From NCBI RefSeq assembly GCF_946463545.1, contig NZ_OX296583.1, positions 434,001 through 498,000 of the forward strand: DNA of 64,000 nt, in the 5' to 3' direction. The stretch comes from Methanothermococcus thermolithotrophicus DSM 2095. GTDB taxonomy: Archaea > AGJL01 > Methanococci > Methanococcales > Methanococcaceae. Below are positions 18,209 through 27,871 of the stretch, in pieces. Under the pieces are notes generated by a model. The model had not been told where the DNA came from and searched no databases. It was given only the letters and a program-made list of their open reading frames with translations. Both the position numbers and the translations under genes were made by a program. The stretch's first letter is position 1, and every line of letters starts with the position of its first letter.

Positions 18209-18787
18209 ATCAATAAAAAGGACGTAGTTGAATGGATAATTTTTATATCGATATTACTCATTGTTTGGAGCCACGTTAATGTGGTGGTATCAGACAGTAT
18301 GTATCCGATAATGGAAAGAGGAGATTTTGTAATTGTAGAAAATGCAAAGTATGAATTCAATCCTAATGATTTAAAAGTTGGCGACATTGTAGTTTACAGA
18401 GCTCACTGGCCAGACTATAAACAAAATTATGCCAAATATGTAGTTAAGATAAACAATAAATCTTTAGTTGTTTTTGAGGGAGACGCTACAAAACCAGTAA
18501 TACATAGAATTATCGAAAAAGTGGAACTAGATGGTAAAACATACTACATAACAAAAGGAGACAACAACCCAACTTATGACCCTGAACTAATCTCGCAGGA
18601 TCAAATAAAACAGAAAATAATCGAGATAGGAGGAAATCCATTAATCATACCGTATTTAGGATATATTAGTATTATACTAAAAGAGAATTTATTCTTGGTC
18701 CTGTTACTGGTTGGTTTATGGTATGCATATGACTATTTAAAAAATAAAAGACGACAGAAGGAAAAAAATAACATGGTGGATGATTAA
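18209..18787 (+). CDS. Signal peptidase I (archaeal S26B type), non-canonical start codon
   Basis: Removes signal peptides from secreted proteins at the outer face of the membrane. Catalytic serine in VSDSMYP, histidine in KPVIHRI and aspartate in KGDNNPT give the archaeal Ser-His-Asp arrangement; a second hydrophobic helix (LFLVLLLVGLWYAYDYL) and a basic tail close the protein. The N-terminal anchor (KKDVVEWIIFISILLIVWSHV) is encoded in the same frame upstream of the first GTG (18281), but after the in-frame stop at 18197 there is no ATG, GTG or TTG before it. GGTGGT at 18200 places initiation at ATC 18209 (or ATA 18206). Starting at 18281 would remove the anchor. Confidence 0.85.
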   Translation: MNKKDVVEWIIFISILLIVWSHVNVVVSDSMYPIMERGDFVIVENAKYEFNPNDLKVGDIVVYRAHWPDYKQNYAKYVVKINNKSLVVFEGDATKPVIHRIIEKVELDGKTYYITKGDNNPTYDPELISQDQIKQKIIEIGGNPLIIPYLGYISIILKENLFLVLLLVGLWYAYDYLKNKRRQKEKNNMVDD

Positions 18788-18794
18788 ATCAGAT

Positions 18795-19967
18795 TTAAAT
18801 CAAATCTTTAAAGTACTTCAAAAGTGATGGAGACTTCTTTATTATTTTAACTGCTATTTTTTTCAAATCTATATCTTCTAAATCTCCATCAATGGCATCT
18901 GCAATAGCATTTAATTCATCCTCATTTAATTTTTGAAGAATGTTTTTATACTTCAGATCCTTCATCAGATTCTTATAGTGCTTCTCCTTCCACCTGTTTT
19001 CATACTTCATAAGACATTCTTCTGAAAACTCGTTCTTTTTAACACATTCTGCCGCAACTTCACCGGCTATTGAACCACAGTCCATTGATAGGTAGATTCC
19101 CCCGCCTGTCAAAGGACTTATGTGACCTGCTGCATCTCCAACAACCATTAAATTATCTTTTACCGTTTTTTTGATAGGCCCTCCAACTGGAGCTCCACCA
19201 CATTTAAATTCAACTGGTGTGGCTTTGTCCAATCTACCTTCCAAAATAGGATTCTCTAAAAATTCATTTAAATAATCAATGGCTTTCTTTTTAGAATCAA
19301 TAACTCCTAATCCCACATTTACAGTATCTCCTTTTGGGAATAACCAAACATAACCCTTTGGAGATACATCTCCAAAATAGAATTCCATCATGTTTTTATC
19401 GAGTAACTTGGCATTTACCATTTCATACTCTGCACATGAACATATTTCTTTAGGATTCTTTTTAGTCTTTAATCCTGCCATTTCAGCAACTGAGCTCTCC
19501 ACACCATCGGCAGCGATTACAACTTTAGCCTTTACAACATACTCTTCATCGAGATGCTTAATAATAACATCATAGCCTTCCCCATTATGGTCTAGACCTA
19601 TTACTCTACTTTTGACTGCAATATTTGTCCCCACTCTTGCACTCCTTATGGCAAGATACTTATCAAATATTTTTCTTTCAACAATATAGCCGTCTGTTTT
19701 TCCTCCTTTAACAACAATTCTTTTGCCGTTTGGAGCTATTAAATAACCTCCTTTAATATAGTTCCTTACAAATGATGAATCTGTAGCTATCCCAAAGTTT
19801 TCTAATCTTGGTACTGCTTCTGCACACCTTACTGGTTCCCCTATTTCTTGAGATTTTTCAACCAATAGTGTCTTTGCACCATTCTTTGATGCATAATAGG
19901 AAGCCATACTTCCTGCAGGTCCAGCACCAACTACTACCACATCATAACTATACGTTAGCTCCCTCAT
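18795..19967 (-). CDS. Geranylgeranyl reductase (digeranylgeranylglycerophospholipid reductase)
   Basis: FAD enzyme that saturates the isoprenoid chains of archaeal membrane lipids. 390 residues with the N-terminal dinucleotide fold [16 protein letters not shown], the family motif [25 protein letters not shown] and the second FAD site [21 protein letters not shown]. The preceding gene encodes a ferredoxin ending one base before this ATG; in Methanosarcina a similarly placed ferredoxin is the electron donor to this enzyme, so the pair probably works together. Confidence 0.93.
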   Translation of the reverse strand: MRELTYSYDVVVVGAGPAGSMASYYASKNGAKTLLVEKSQEIGEPVRCAEAVPRLENFGIATDSSFVRNYIKGGYLIAPNGKRIVVKGGKTDGYIVERKIFDKYLAIRSARVGTNIAVKSRVIGLDHNGEGYDVIIKHLDEEYVVKAKVVIAADGVESSVAEMAGLKTKKNPKEICSCAEYEMVNAKLLDKNMMEFYFGDVSPKGYVWLFPKGDTVNVGLGVIDSKKKAIDYLNEFLENPILEGRLDKATPVEFKCGGAPVGGPIKKTVKDNLMVVGDAAGHISPLTGGGIYLSMDCGSIAGEVAAECVKKNEFSEECLMKYENRWKEKHYKNLMKDLKYKNILQKLNEDELNAIADAIDGDLEDIDLKKIAVKIIKKSPSLLKYFKDLI

Positions 19968-19968
19968 G

Positions 19969-20133
19969 CTATTCCTCCAAAGCGTTTAACGGACATACTA
20001 TCGCACACAATTTACAGTTTTTACATTTTTCATCATCAATGATAATCGTATTTTCTACCAATTCTATGGCCATATTTCTACATACACCGACACAGGCTCC
20101 ACAGTATCCACATTTCTCATGATTCACTTTCAT
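19969..20133 (-). CDS. 2[4Fe-4S] ferredoxin, partner of geranylgeranyl reductase
   Basis: 54 residues starting at the ATG 20133 (GTGATACC upstream; an open extension of 11 codons has no ribosome binding site). Two CxxCxxCxxxC motifs, [11 protein letters not shown] and [11 protein letters not shown], the second followed by P, bind two [4Fe-4S] clusters. Its stop TAG is one base from the reductase ATG, so the genes are co-translated. Likely electron donor for lipid saturation. Confidence 0.92.
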   Translation of the reverse strand: MKVNHEKCGYCGACVGVCRNMAIELVENTIIIDDEKCKNCKLCAIVCPLNALEE

Positions 20134-20184
20134 GGTATCACTTTGAACTTTTTGAAAATAGTACATCCTCCAAAGAGGGCTATA

Positions 20185-20200
20185 AAATCCATCAGGATTT
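20185..20200. repeat. Short hairpin upstream of the ferredoxin gene
   Basis: AAATCC-atca-GGATTT, a small member or remnant of the palindromic family, in the leader of the ferredoxin/reductase pair. Confidence 0.4.
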
Positions 20201-20281
20201 CACCATATATTAATTACCATATAAACTTATAAAAAATAGTATTATTCAAAAATCCCATATTTAAATATTATTTTACTTATT

Positions 20282-20971
20282 TTAAAAATCAAGTTTTACA
20301 TTTCTGGTCATTCTAGGTATCATGGCCATTATAACCGCATCCCTGCACAAGTCTATCCTTTTTATGTTATCATCTGTTAAATATCCAATTACTCCGTTTT
20401 TCTGTCCTATATTTTCTATTCCATATATTTTTTCTGCAACAGAACTACACTCGGTTCCTTTTTTCATCTCCTTTACTAATTCCTTAGGAAGTTGAAAACC
20501 TTGGGACGTTCCGACGGTAAAATCTAATCCATCATAAACTACACAGACATGAATATCCATATACTTCCCTTCCTGAAGAGAACCTACTTCGGTGTCAGAA
20601 CAGAGCTCTACTAAACCAGCCTCTATACCAATACTATAAAGCGCAGGGTTTTTTTCCATTGCATTTTTTGCCCTATTTATTGCACCTCTACAGGTTTCTT
20701 TAAAGCCTATTGGTTGTTCTGAAACTCCACTTTCAACATCAACACCTACAACAAGTACATTACCAATTGTTTTCAACATGGCCTCTTCAACTGCTTTGAT
20801 TTTAACAGGGTTTTTACTTCCTACAGAAACCACCCTTAACTTATGACCTGCAGGACCTCCCCTTAGCATTCTAGCCTTCTCCATACACTCATTATCATCA
20901 CAGAGAAAGCTTCCAAATAAATAAGTCTTAGCGGGTTTTCCACATATTTCGCACACTTTAGAATCGAACAT
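20282..20971 (-). CDS. Inosine/xanthosine triphosphatase (DUF84) with N-terminal zinc-knuckle extension
   Basis: House-cleaning NTPase that removes non-canonical purine triphosphates. Residues from about 45 form the DUF84 domain (VVSVGSKNPVKIKAVEEA, DVESGVSEQPIGFKETCRGAINRA, SIGIEAGLVE). The first 40 residues hold two cysteine pairs (VCEICGKP and LCDDNEC), a small zinc module often found at archaeal protein N-termini. 229 residues; the bare enzyme is about 170-180, so the extension is real. Monocistronic by spacing. Confidence 0.85.
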   Translation of the reverse strand: MFDSKVCEICGKPAKTYLFGSFLCDDNECMEKARMLRGGPAGHKLRVVSVGSKNPVKIKAVEEAMLKTIGNVLVVGVDVESGVSEQPIGFKETCRGAINRAKNAMEKNPALYSIGIEAGLVELCSDTEVGSLQEGKYMDIHVCVVYDGLDFTVGTSQGFQLPKELVKEMKKGTECSSVAEKIYGIENIGQKNGVIGYLTDDNIKRIDLCRDAVIMAMIPRMTRNVKLDF

Positions 20972-21059
20972 TTTTCCACCAGGATTCTAATGAATATTAT
21001 CCAAAAAAGTGAAGGAAAAAAGAAATTATTTTAGCTAATGTAAGCTCAGCTAACTTTAT

Positions 21060-22208
21060 TTATTTCATTAAAACTTCTTTTGCAGCTTCAACTCCACTAT
21101 CAACCTTAACTCCTAATTCCTTGAATGTCATTTCAACTGCAGCCAAGGTTCCAAGTACGTGGTATTCTCTAGCTTCACCCATGTGACCTAATCTGAATAT
21201 TTTTCCACTTAGGTGTGCCTGACCACCGGCAACGAGTATTTTGTATTTTTCAGCAAGTAACTTTCTAAACTTAGAATCCTCTACTCCTTCTGGGTATTTT
21301 GCAGAAGTTACAGTAACTGACCTTGCCCTTTCTGTTGCAAATAATTCAATTCCCATAGCTTCTAAACCAGCTCTTGTAGCTTTAGCAAGTCTTTCATGTC
21401 TTTTGAATCTATTTTCTAAACCTTCCTCTAAAACTACCTCAAGAGCTTCGTTCATTGCATAGGTTAATGAAACTGATGGGGTGTAAGGTGTTTCTTTCTT
21501 GGTTTCCCATCTCTTTTTATATGTTTTAATGTCGAGATAGAATGATTTTGTTTCGGTTTTATCTATAACTTCCCATGCTTTTTCACTTACTGAAATAGCA
21601 GCCATTCCTGGAGGTGCAGCAATACATTTTTGTGATCCTGTAACACAGAGGTCTATGTTGAACTTGTCAACATCAACATAATCTCCCCCCAATGAAGAAA
21701 CAGTATCTACAACGTATAAAGCGTTGTAGTCTTTTACTACTTTTCCTATTTCTTCAATTGGGTTTTTAGCACCTGTTGAAGTTTCGTTGTGAACTATGGT
21801 AACGACTTTTATGTCTTCGTTTTCTTCTAACACTTCCTTAACTTTTTCAGGTTCAGCCATGTCGCCCCATTCATTTTCTAATTTAATTACATCCCCTTTG
21901 TAAACTGAGGCTATTTTATAGAATCTATCCCCAAAGTTACCATTTACAATTGTTAAAACTTTATCTCCTTTGTCAACGGTGTTTGAAATAGCCATATCCA
22001 TTGCTGACGTTCCTGAGCCAGTGATTAAAAATACGTCATTTTCTGTTTGAAAGACTTTTTTCATTTTTTCTACAGTATCTTCAAGTAATTCCCCATGATC
22101 TTTTGTTCTATGGCCTATTATCGGTAGAGCCATTGAATTTAAAACCTTGGTTGAAACCATTGTAGGTCCCGGAATCATAAGTAATTTTTCCATGTCCAAT
22201 TTTTTCAT
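21060..22208 (-). CDS. Class V aminotransferase (broad-specificity; phosphoserine-forming type)
   Basis: PLP enzyme of 382 residues. The PLP lysine lies in VTGSQKCIAAPPG and the cofactor aspartate in VVDTVSSLGGD; the N-terminus LLMIPGPTMVSTKVL and SGTSAMDMAI are typical of the alanine-glyoxylate/serine-pyruvate group. In Methanococcales the single member of this group was characterised as an aspartate-dependent aminotransferase that makes phosphoserine from phosphohydroxypyruvate, needed for Ser and Sep-tRNA-derived Cys. Of two ATGs six bases apart, I choose the second (22208), which has GAGGG at proper distance. Confidence 0.88.
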   Translation of the reverse strand: MKKLDMEKLLMIPGPTMVSTKVLNSMALPIIGHRTKDHGELLEDTVEKMKKVFQTENDVFLITGSGTSAMDMAISNTVDKGDKVLTIVNGNFGDRFYKIASVYKGDVIKLENEWGDMAEPEKVKEVLEENEDIKVVTIVHNETSTGAKNPIEEIGKVVKDYNALYVVDTVSSLGGDYVDVDKFNIDLCVTGSQKCIAAPPGMAAISVSEKAWEVIDKTETKSFYLDIKTYKKRWETKKETPYTPSVSLTYAMNEALEVVLEEGLENRFKRHERLAKATRAGLEAMGIELFATERARSVTVTSAKYPEGVEDSKFRKLLAEKYKILVAGGQAHLSGKIFRLGHMGEAREYHVLGTLAAVEMTFKELGVKVDSGVEAAKEVLMK

Positions 22209-22330
22209 GTACATCCCTCTAAACTACGATTTTTTAAGGGTTTATACTATCGCAATTAATTATAATTGTAACAAAACTTATGGTTCAATACTATTTATAA
22301 ATATTCCCTTAACTGAATTATAATTGGTTT

Positions 22331-23668
22331 TTATTTATTTCTAAGTTTATTCATCTTTTCAACTTTCTTTTTTATTAAATTGGTTCTTCCAATATCTTTT
22401 CTGTAAAATACTTCACCACTAATATTTTGAATGGCATTTTCAGCTATTTTTTCAGCTTCCTCAATATCATCTGCAATACCTACCACAGCGGCACTTCTGG
22501 ATCCAGTTATGTAAAGTTTTCCATCCTCTTCGTTAACTGAAGCATAGAACAGCACAGCCCCAGCTTCTTTTATTTTGTCTTCATTTACGGTTATTTCTTT
22601 GTTTTTAACTGGATTCACTGGATAGCCGTTTGGAACTACATACTTACATACTGTAGCTTTATTTTCAAACTCAACATCAATTTTATCTAGATTACCTTCA
22701 GTTATTGCCTTACAAACTTCCAAAAAGTCTGTTTTTAATATTGGTAAAAGGTTCATAGCTTCAGGATCTCCAAATCTTGCATTGTACTCTATTATTTTAG
22801 GTCCATCTACGGTAAGCATGAACTGACCATATAAAAAGCCGTGGTAAGGTCCAACTTCTTTTTTAATTGCTTTTACGGTGTTTTTCATTATTTCCTTGGC
22901 TTCTTCTAAATCTTCTTCAGTTAAAAATGGTAGGCTGTGGTTTGGACAGGAGTAAGAACCCATTCCACCAGTTATTGGTCCTTCATCGTCTTCATAGGCA
23001 TGTGGGTGATCTTGAACAGGCGGCATAAAAACAATATTATTTCCATCTACAAATCCATGAAGTGTAAATTCCACACCAACCAATTTTTCTTCAACTATTA
23101 TTTTTCCTCCGCCTATACTCTTCTCGAAAACTTCCTTGGCATATTCTTTTGCCTCTTCATTGTCCTTTAACTGCTCTCCAACAACTTTAACTCCCTTACC
23201 GCCTGTTAAACCTACTGGCTTAACTACAACGTCTTTGCCTATTTGAGTCATTTCGTCTATAAATTCCTCTAACTCACTGCAGTAGCTATCAAATGCCTTG
23301 TACTTTAAAGAACCTTTGATATCGTATTTTTCAAATAGGTTTCTCATGAATTCTTTGCTTGTCTCTATTTGAGCTGGAAGCCTTTTTGGACCTACAGTAG
23401 GGATATCCATTTCCCCGAGTAAATCAGCAGCTCCAACACCTAGTGGTGCCTCTGGACCAATTACTGCCAAATCAGGATTAACTTCTTTTACAAACTCCTT
23501 TATTGCATTTAAATCTGTTTCACTATTTATTGATACTTTTTCTGAGATTTTTGCAATTCCGGGATTTTTATTTTTCATTAATGTGTATAACTTAACGTCT
23601 TTGTTTCTTTTTAATGCATCTGCAATAGCATGTTCCCTTGCTCCGCCTCCAATAAGCAAAACCTTCAC
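22331..23668 (-). CDS. purD: Phosphoribosylamine--glycine ligase
   Basis: ATP-grasp enzyme, second step of purine synthesis: phosphoribosylamine plus glycine to GAR. 445 residues; [18 protein letters not shown] at the start, [16 protein letters not shown] as the ATP-grasp loop, [23 protein letters not shown] and [12 protein letters not shown] near the active site. GTG start with GGTGATAAA. Stand-alone gene; a cluster of small AT-rich bases with no clear element separates it from the phosphodiesterase. Confidence 0.96.
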   Translation of the reverse strand: MKVLLIGGGAREHAIADALKRNKDVKLYTLMKNKNPGIAKISEKVSINSETDLNAIKEFVKEVNPDLAVIGPEAPLGVGAADLLGEMDIPTVGPKRLPAQIETSKEFMRNLFEKYDIKGSLKYKAFDSYCSELEEFIDEMTQIGKDVVVKPVGLTGGKGVKVVGEQLKDNEEAKEYAKEVFEKSIGGGKIIVEEKLVGVEFTLHGFVDGNNIVFMPPVQDHPHAYEDDEGPITGGMGSYSCPNHSLPFLTEEDLEEAKEIMKNTVKAIKKEVGPYHGFLYGQFMLTVDGPKIIEYNARFGDPEAMNLLPILKTDFLEVCKAITEGNLDKIDVEFENKATVCKYVVPNGYPVNPVKNKEITVNEDKIKEAGAVLFYASVNEEDGKLYITGSRSAAVVGIADDIEEAEKIAENAIQNISGEVFYRKDIGRTNLIKKKVEKMNKLRNK

Positions 23669-23797
23669 TTTATCACCTTAAAAACTCTCTAATAAAAACA
23701 TCAACATAGTATATTATGGTATATTTATAATGTTTGGTTGTTCAATAGAATATAAATGTAAAACAAAAAACAACTAATAAAATATAAAAATTATCAA

Positions 23798-24310
23798 TTA
23801 AAATTCTAATGATTCTAAGTCAATTTCCTGATATTCTCTTGACTCGGTGCTTAAAATACCTACAGTAGAATATCCTGTTAAATAACCACAACATTCCCCA
23901 GGATTTATAACTAAAACACCATCAATCTCTTCAAATACCCTGTCGTGGGTATGCCCATAAATAACAACGTCATATTTTTTAGACTCGATAATTAAATCCA
24001 GAATTTCCTTATTAGTTCCGTGTAATACGAAGAATTTAAGCCCATCGGCTTCAAAAGAAAGATAATCTTCCAATTCATTATCTTCATCTAGTTCTTTTAA
24101 CCATTCTCTTAATTTTACCCTTTCACCATCATTGTTCCCATACGTTGCAATGATTCTTGAGTTTAATTTTTCAAATTCTTTTATAACAAACAAACTTACA
24201 AAATCACCACAATGAACAACTAAATCAACTTTTTCACGATTAAAAAGTTCAATGGCTTTTCTTATATTTGGTAGATGGTCGTGAGTATCAGACAATATCC
24301 CTATCTTCAT
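23798..24310 (-). CDS. YfcE/MJ0936-type metallophosphodiesterase
   Basis: Calcineurin-like phosphoesterase of 170 residues. All five metal motifs are visible: SDTHDH, HCGDFVS, YGNNDGE, LHGT and YGHTHD. Archaeal relatives hydrolyse phosphodiester model substrates; the natural substrate is unknown. The ATG at 24310 follows GGTGGTATT; an upstream ATG ten codons earlier lacks a site. It follows hemD on the same strand with 64 bases between. Confidence 0.88.
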   Translation of the reverse strand: MKIGILSDTHDHLPNIRKAIELFNREKVDLVVHCGDFVSLFVIKEFEKLNSRIIATYGNNDGERVKLREWLKELDEDNELEDYLSFEADGLKFFVLHGTNKEILDLIIESKKYDVVIYGHTHDRVFEEIDGVLVINPGECCGYLTGYSTVGILSTESREYQEIDLESLEF

Positions 24311-24374
24311 AATACCACCATTTGGAATACATATTGTCATATTTTGGCCATTTTACTATTTTTACTTATCCTTG

Positions 24375-25112
24375 TTATTCACTTAGTTTTTTAATCACAT
24401 TCAACATTCCATTAATAGTATATTCATCCGAAGGTATTAACGAATCAAAACCATATTTATCAACGTTCTTTTTAGTTATTGGACCTATGGAAACCACATA
24501 CTGGTCTTTTAACAAGTTTAAAAGTTCCTCATCTGAATTCTTAAAGAAATTCTTTGCAGTTAATCCACTTGTAAATGTTAAAACTATCTTTTTACCATTT
24601 TCTTTTTCTTCCCTTACAATTTCTTTTAACTTTTCAAGCTTTTCTTTTATATCTTTAGGTTCTTCAGAAGAATACACAAAAACCAAATCAACGTTAGGGA
24701 GATTTTTCTTTAAAACATCTCTTGTTGAGGGGGTTGTGGGAATTAATATCTTTTCATCTTCCTTTACTACCTTTTGCAAGGCTTCCAATAGATTTTCTGC
24801 AGTGTATTTTTCAGGGACCACATCTACATCTTTATTGAAAATTTTTTTAAACTCTTTGGCAGTTTCCACACCTATGGCCCCTATTTTTTTATCCTTTATC
24901 TTTTTTAAATCATCTTCTTTTAAAATTCTAAAGAGACCTTCAGCACCCCTTGGACTCGTAAAAACTATCCAGTCGTATTTATCCAAATCCACTTCAACAT
25001 CTTTAAAAACGAGATCCAATGTAGGGATTAATATGGGCTCAAAGCCTTCTCTATCCAATAGCTTAGCAAAATAAATTCCTTTTTCTTCAGGTCTTGTAAC
25101 TACCACTTTCAT
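24375..25112 (-). CDS. hemD: Uroporphyrinogen-III synthase
   Basis: Closes hydroxymethylbilane to uroporphyrinogen III, precursor of F430, cobalamin and siroheme. 245 residues with the two-lobed HemD pattern: VVVTRPEEKG at the start, YDWIVFTSPRGAEGLF in lobe 1, and LTFTSGLTAKNFF plus VVSIGPITKKNVDKYGF in lobe 2. The family is weakly conserved, but these anchor points are clear. GTGATACT precedes the ATG. Confidence 0.9.
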   Translation of the reverse strand: MKVVVTRPEEKGIYFAKLLDREGFEPILIPTLDLVFKDVEVDLDKYDWIVFTSPRGAEGLFRILKEDDLKKIKDKKIGAIGVETAKEFKKIFNKDVDVVPEKYTAENLLEALQKVVKEDEKILIPTTPSTRDVLKKNLPNVDLVFVYSSEEPKDIKEKLEKLKEIVREEKENGKKIVLTFTSGLTAKNFFKNSDEELLNLLKDQYVVSIGPITKKNVDKYGFDSLIPSDEYTINGMLNVIKKLSE

Positions 25113-25190
25113 AGTATCACTTAAACATAATCAACTAACATAAAGATATTATAAAAAATTAAGAGTTTAAAAATCGTTAAACAACGAAAA

Positions 25191-25472
25191 TTATAAACTC
25201 ATCATATTTATGTCTCTCAGATAAGACCTTACCTTTTTCAGGTTTTCCTCGAGCTCCTTCATACTATCTAAATCCAACCTAACATCCTCCCCATGTACAA
25301 AACCTTCAGAAATCTTAAACTCTAACTCCTTGCTACTTTTGACATCGTATTTATCATATAACTTCCTTAATTCTTGTTCCATTTCGTCCAGTTCTTCCCT
25401 AAATACCTTTTTCATAGATTTTATGATTATTTTATCATCTACTTCCATCAAATTATTATATTCTTTCAACAT
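25191..25472 (-). CDS. Small helical protein of unknown function
   Basis: About 93 residues, strongly charged and predicted mostly helical (FREELDEMEQELRKLYDKYD; MKELEENLKKVRSYLRDI), so a coiled-coil or helical-bundle protein. No cysteines or membrane segment. A GGGGGAT run lies directly before ATG 25472; a TTG three bases later is an equally good start. Not recognised; no function assigned. Confidence 0.55.
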   Translation of the reverse strand: MLKEYNNLMEVDDKIIIKSMKKVFREELDEMEQELRKLYDKYDVKSSKELEFKISEGFVHGEDVRLDLDSMKELEENLKKVRSYLRDINMMSL

Positions 25473-25533
25473 ATCCCCCAAACAACTTTAAGATATATAA
25501 AGATTGATTTTTAAATTATAAATAACTACCTAA

Positions 25534-25649
25534 ATCAAAAACCTTCGATTTTTAATATGGTTTTTATACTTTAAACTACTTTTATTTATAAGGCATATCC
25601 AAGAGGCGAAGGATGATCTAAATATAATAAAAACCTTCGGTTTTCATCC
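25534..25649. repeat. Two palindromic elements upstream of enolase
   Basis: A decayed hairpin AAAAACC-ttc-GATTTTT (25538-25554) and an intact one AAAACC-ttc-GGTTTT (25630-25644) enclosed by GGATGA/TCATCC (25611-25649). Both have the TTC loop typical of the family. Confidence 0.6.
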
Positions 25650-25745
25650 ATTCAAGTGCATAACTCAATTATAAAATTATTAAACCAATATTGGTGTATT
25701 TTTACATTAAAAATAAATATACAGTATTTTTATGGAGGTGAAATT

Positions 25746-27038
25746 TTGTTAAAAAATCTAGATGATTCATTTGACATATACGATATTCACGCAAGAGAAG
25801 TATTGGATTCAAGGGGAAACCCAACAGTTGAAGTTGAAGTATTAACATTTGGAGGAGGATATGGTAAAGCCATAGTCCCTAGTGGAGCTTCAACAGGTAC
25901 CCACGAAGCTGTGGAGTTAAGAGATGGAGAAAACAGATTTGGCGGCAAAGGTGTTTTAAAGGCTGTTGAAAATGTAAATAATATCATAAAGCCGGAGTTA
26001 ATAGGATACGATTCAAGATTACAGAGAGAAATCGACACATTAATGATAGAATTAGATGGAACTGACAACAAAGGTAAATTAGGTGCAAACGCAATATTGG
26101 CTGTTTCATTGGCTGTTGCTAAAGCTGCAGCAGAAACCGCTTCACTACCACTGTACAAGTACATTGGCGGATGCAACTCCTATGTAATGCCTACACCAAT
26201 GATGAATGTTTTAAACGGTGGAGAACATGCTGGAAACGCTTTAGATTTCCAAGAGTTCATGATAATGCCGGTTGGTGCAGATAGTATTGCAGAAGCCATA
26301 AGAATGTGTGCAGAAACATACCAAACATTGAAAAAAGTTATTTCAGAAAAATATGGAAAAGATGCGGTCAATATTGGGGATGAAGGAGGATTTGCACCAC
26401 CAATTAATGACATAAGAGAAGCTTTAGATTTACTATCTAACAGCGTTAAAAAGGCAGGTTATGAAAACGAAATAGTATTTGCACTTGACTGTGCAGCAAG
26501 TGAATTCTACAGTGAAAAAGATGGGGCATACATAATAAACGGGGAAAAAGTACCTCAAGAAAAATTAATCGAGCTCTACAAGGAATTAATAGATGAATAT
26601 CCAATAGTTTCAATTGAAGACCCACTTTATGAGGAAGATTTTGAAGGATTTGCAACAATTACAAAGGAATTAAAAGGTATTCAGATTGTTGGTGACGATT
26701 TATTTGTTACAAACACCGAAAGATTAAGAAAAGGTATTGAAGTTGGGGCAGGTAACGCATTATTGTTAAAGGTAAATCAGATAGGAACACTTTCAGAATC
26801 AATTGATGCTGCAAACCTTGCATCTAGAAACGGCTATGGGGTTGTAGTTTCACACAGAAGTGGTGAATCAGAAGATGCAACAATAGCTGATTTAGCTGTT
26901 GCATTGAATGCTGGACAGATAAAAACAGGAGCTCCTGCAAGGGGAGAAAGAACTGCAAAATATAACCAATTAATTAGGATAGAAGAAGAGCTCGGATATC
27001 CTAAATACGCTGGAAAGAACTTCAGATGTCCATTTTAA
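25746..27038 (+). CDS. eno: Enolase
   Basis: 2-phosphoglycerate to phosphoenolpyruvate, glycolysis/gluconeogenesis. I start at TTG 25746, preceded by GGAGGTGAAATT, giving 430 residues; the open frame extends 30 codons upstream without a site. Visible landmarks: [80 protein letters not shown] and the C-terminus [11 protein letters not shown]. Metal ligands in [15 protein letters not shown] and GDDLFVT are intact. Its last 110 bases recur, decayed, at 27727-27836. Confidence 0.97.
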   Translation: MLKNLDDSFDIYDIHAREVLDSRGNPTVEVEVLTFGGGYGKAIVPSGASTGTHEAVELRDGENRFGGKGVLKAVENVNNIIKPELIGYDSRLQREIDTLMIELDGTDNKGKLGANAILAVSLAVAKAAAETASLPLYKYIGGCNSYVMPTPMMNVLNGGEHAGNALDFQEFMIMPVGADSIAEAIRMCAETYQTLKKVISEKYGKDAVNIGDEGGFAPPINDIREALDLLSNSVKKAGYENEIVFALDCAASEFYSEKDGAYIINGEKVPQEKLIELYKELIDEYPIVSIEDPLYEEDFEGFATITKELKGIQIVGDDLFVTNTERLRKGIEVGAGNALLLKVNQIGTLSESIDAANLASRNGYGVVVSHRSGESEDATIADLAVALNAGQIKTGAPARGERTAKYNQLIRIEEELGYPKYAGKNFRCPF

Positions 27039-27151
27039 ATAAATAATTCTATTTTTTTACTTTTTTATTCTATTTTTACAAGGTTAATTATCAAGAAAGT
27101 TAATTCGGAGCTCACCGCCATAATAAACACTATATCGAATAAGTTATATAA

Positions 27152-27163
27152 TCATCATGATGA
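27152..27163. promoter_or_regulatory. Perfect palindrome next to the TATA box of the acylphosphatase-like gene
   Basis: TCATCATGATGA directly follows AAGTTATATAA (27141-27151), a likely TATA box, about 36 bases before the start codon. Its position over the expected transcription start fits a repressor site; no regulator is identified. Confidence 0.3.
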
Positions 27164-27198
27164 CATAATAACCATAATAAGAACTAAATGGTGGTGTT

Positions 27199-27693
27199 AT
27201 GGCTACAACCTATGAGTTAAAAATATGCGGAATTGAACAAAATCCTTCGGATTTTGTAGCCCGAAGCAAAGCTCCGGAAGTTCAACACGTTGGGTTCAGG
27301 GATAGGATAGAAGACATAGGGAGAGGTTTGGGCGTTGATGGAGTGGTTTATAACTACGAGGATGGAACTGTTAGAATATTGGCAAACTTTGATGATGAGG
27401 AACTAAAAGAATTTTTTAAAAAAAGTATAAAGTTTTTGGAAAAAAAAGATAATTTAATTAAAATAGAGGAGATTGAAGAAAAAGAGCTAAATACATTTAT
27501 TGAGTTTCCAAGTGGAATAAATAGGATTTCAGCAGATGACTTAATAGAATTAAACAAAAAATTAGATGAAGGAGTTAAATACATTAAAATGATTTTTGGA
27601 GTTTTGGAAGAGGTTAAAAAAGGACAGGATGCAATAATAAAAGGGCAAGATGAAATAAAAGAAATTCTTAAAAAGATTGAACAAAAACTTTAA
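27199..27693 (+). CDS. Acylphosphatase-domain protein with palindromic-element insertion and C-terminal coiled coil
   Basis: Residues 1-100 match the acylphosphatase fold: YELKICG, then [21 protein letters not shown] with the phosphate-binding arginine Arg34, and [10 protein letters not shown]. In the family GxVQGVGFR is contiguous; here about 15 residues (Glu13-Glu27) intervene, encoded by a palindromic element (27235-27279). The C-terminal third ([20 protein letters not shown] ... [10 protein letters not shown]) is a coiled coil not found in plain acylphosphatases. GGTGGTGTT precedes the ATG. The gene lies between the intact enolase end and its decayed copy, so it appears inserted. Whether the loop insertion leaves activity is unknown. 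Confidence 0.8.
   Translation: MATTYELKICGIEQNPSDFVARSKAPEVQHVGFRDRIEDIGRGLGVDGVVYNYEDGTVRILANFDDEELKEFFKKSIKFLEKKDNLIKIEEIEEKELNTFIEFPSGINRISADDLIELNKKLDEGVKYIKMIFGVLEEVKKGQDAIIKGQDEIKEILKKIEQKL
27235..27279 (+). repeat. Palindromic element inserted in frame in the acylphosphatase-like gene
   Basis: Perfect hairpin ACAAAATCC-ttc-GGATTTTGT (27237-27257), then AGC, then a second imperfect hairpin CCGAAGC-aaa-GCTCCGG (27261-27277), all enclosed by TTGAAC/GTTCAA (27233-27285). It adds 15 codons, reading [15 protein letters not shown], without breaking the frame. Confidence 0.85.
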
Positions 27694-27726
27694 TGTCTGA
27701 TATGGTCATCTAAAAAATAGAAAATC

Positions 27727-27836
27727 GGAGCTCCTGCAAGGGGGAGGAATGAACCACAAAATACAGTCAAACTTATAAAATTGAGGGGAGCTCGGATATC
27801 CAAAATACATGAAAGAACTTCAGATGTCTGTTTTAG
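27727..27836 (+). pseudogene. Decayed second copy of the enolase 3' end
   Basis: Aligns over its whole length with the last 110 bases of eno (26928-27038): shared GGAGCTCCTGCAAGGGG at the start, GAGCTCGGATATCC in the middle and GAAAGAACTTCAGATGTC near the stop, with indels that destroy the frame. Overall identity looks like 70-80 percent by eye. With the intact end at 27038 it brackets the acylphosphatase-like gene as a direct repeat. Confidence 0.85.
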
Positions 27837-27871
27837 ATAGTTGATACTTTTTTTATGATTTGGGGGGAATT

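Noticed and set aside
24322-25074. 250-codon plus-strand frame
   Set aside because: Long, but exactly antisense to hemD, which has recognisable HemD motifs and a ribosome binding site; the antisense product is Ser/Phe-rich.
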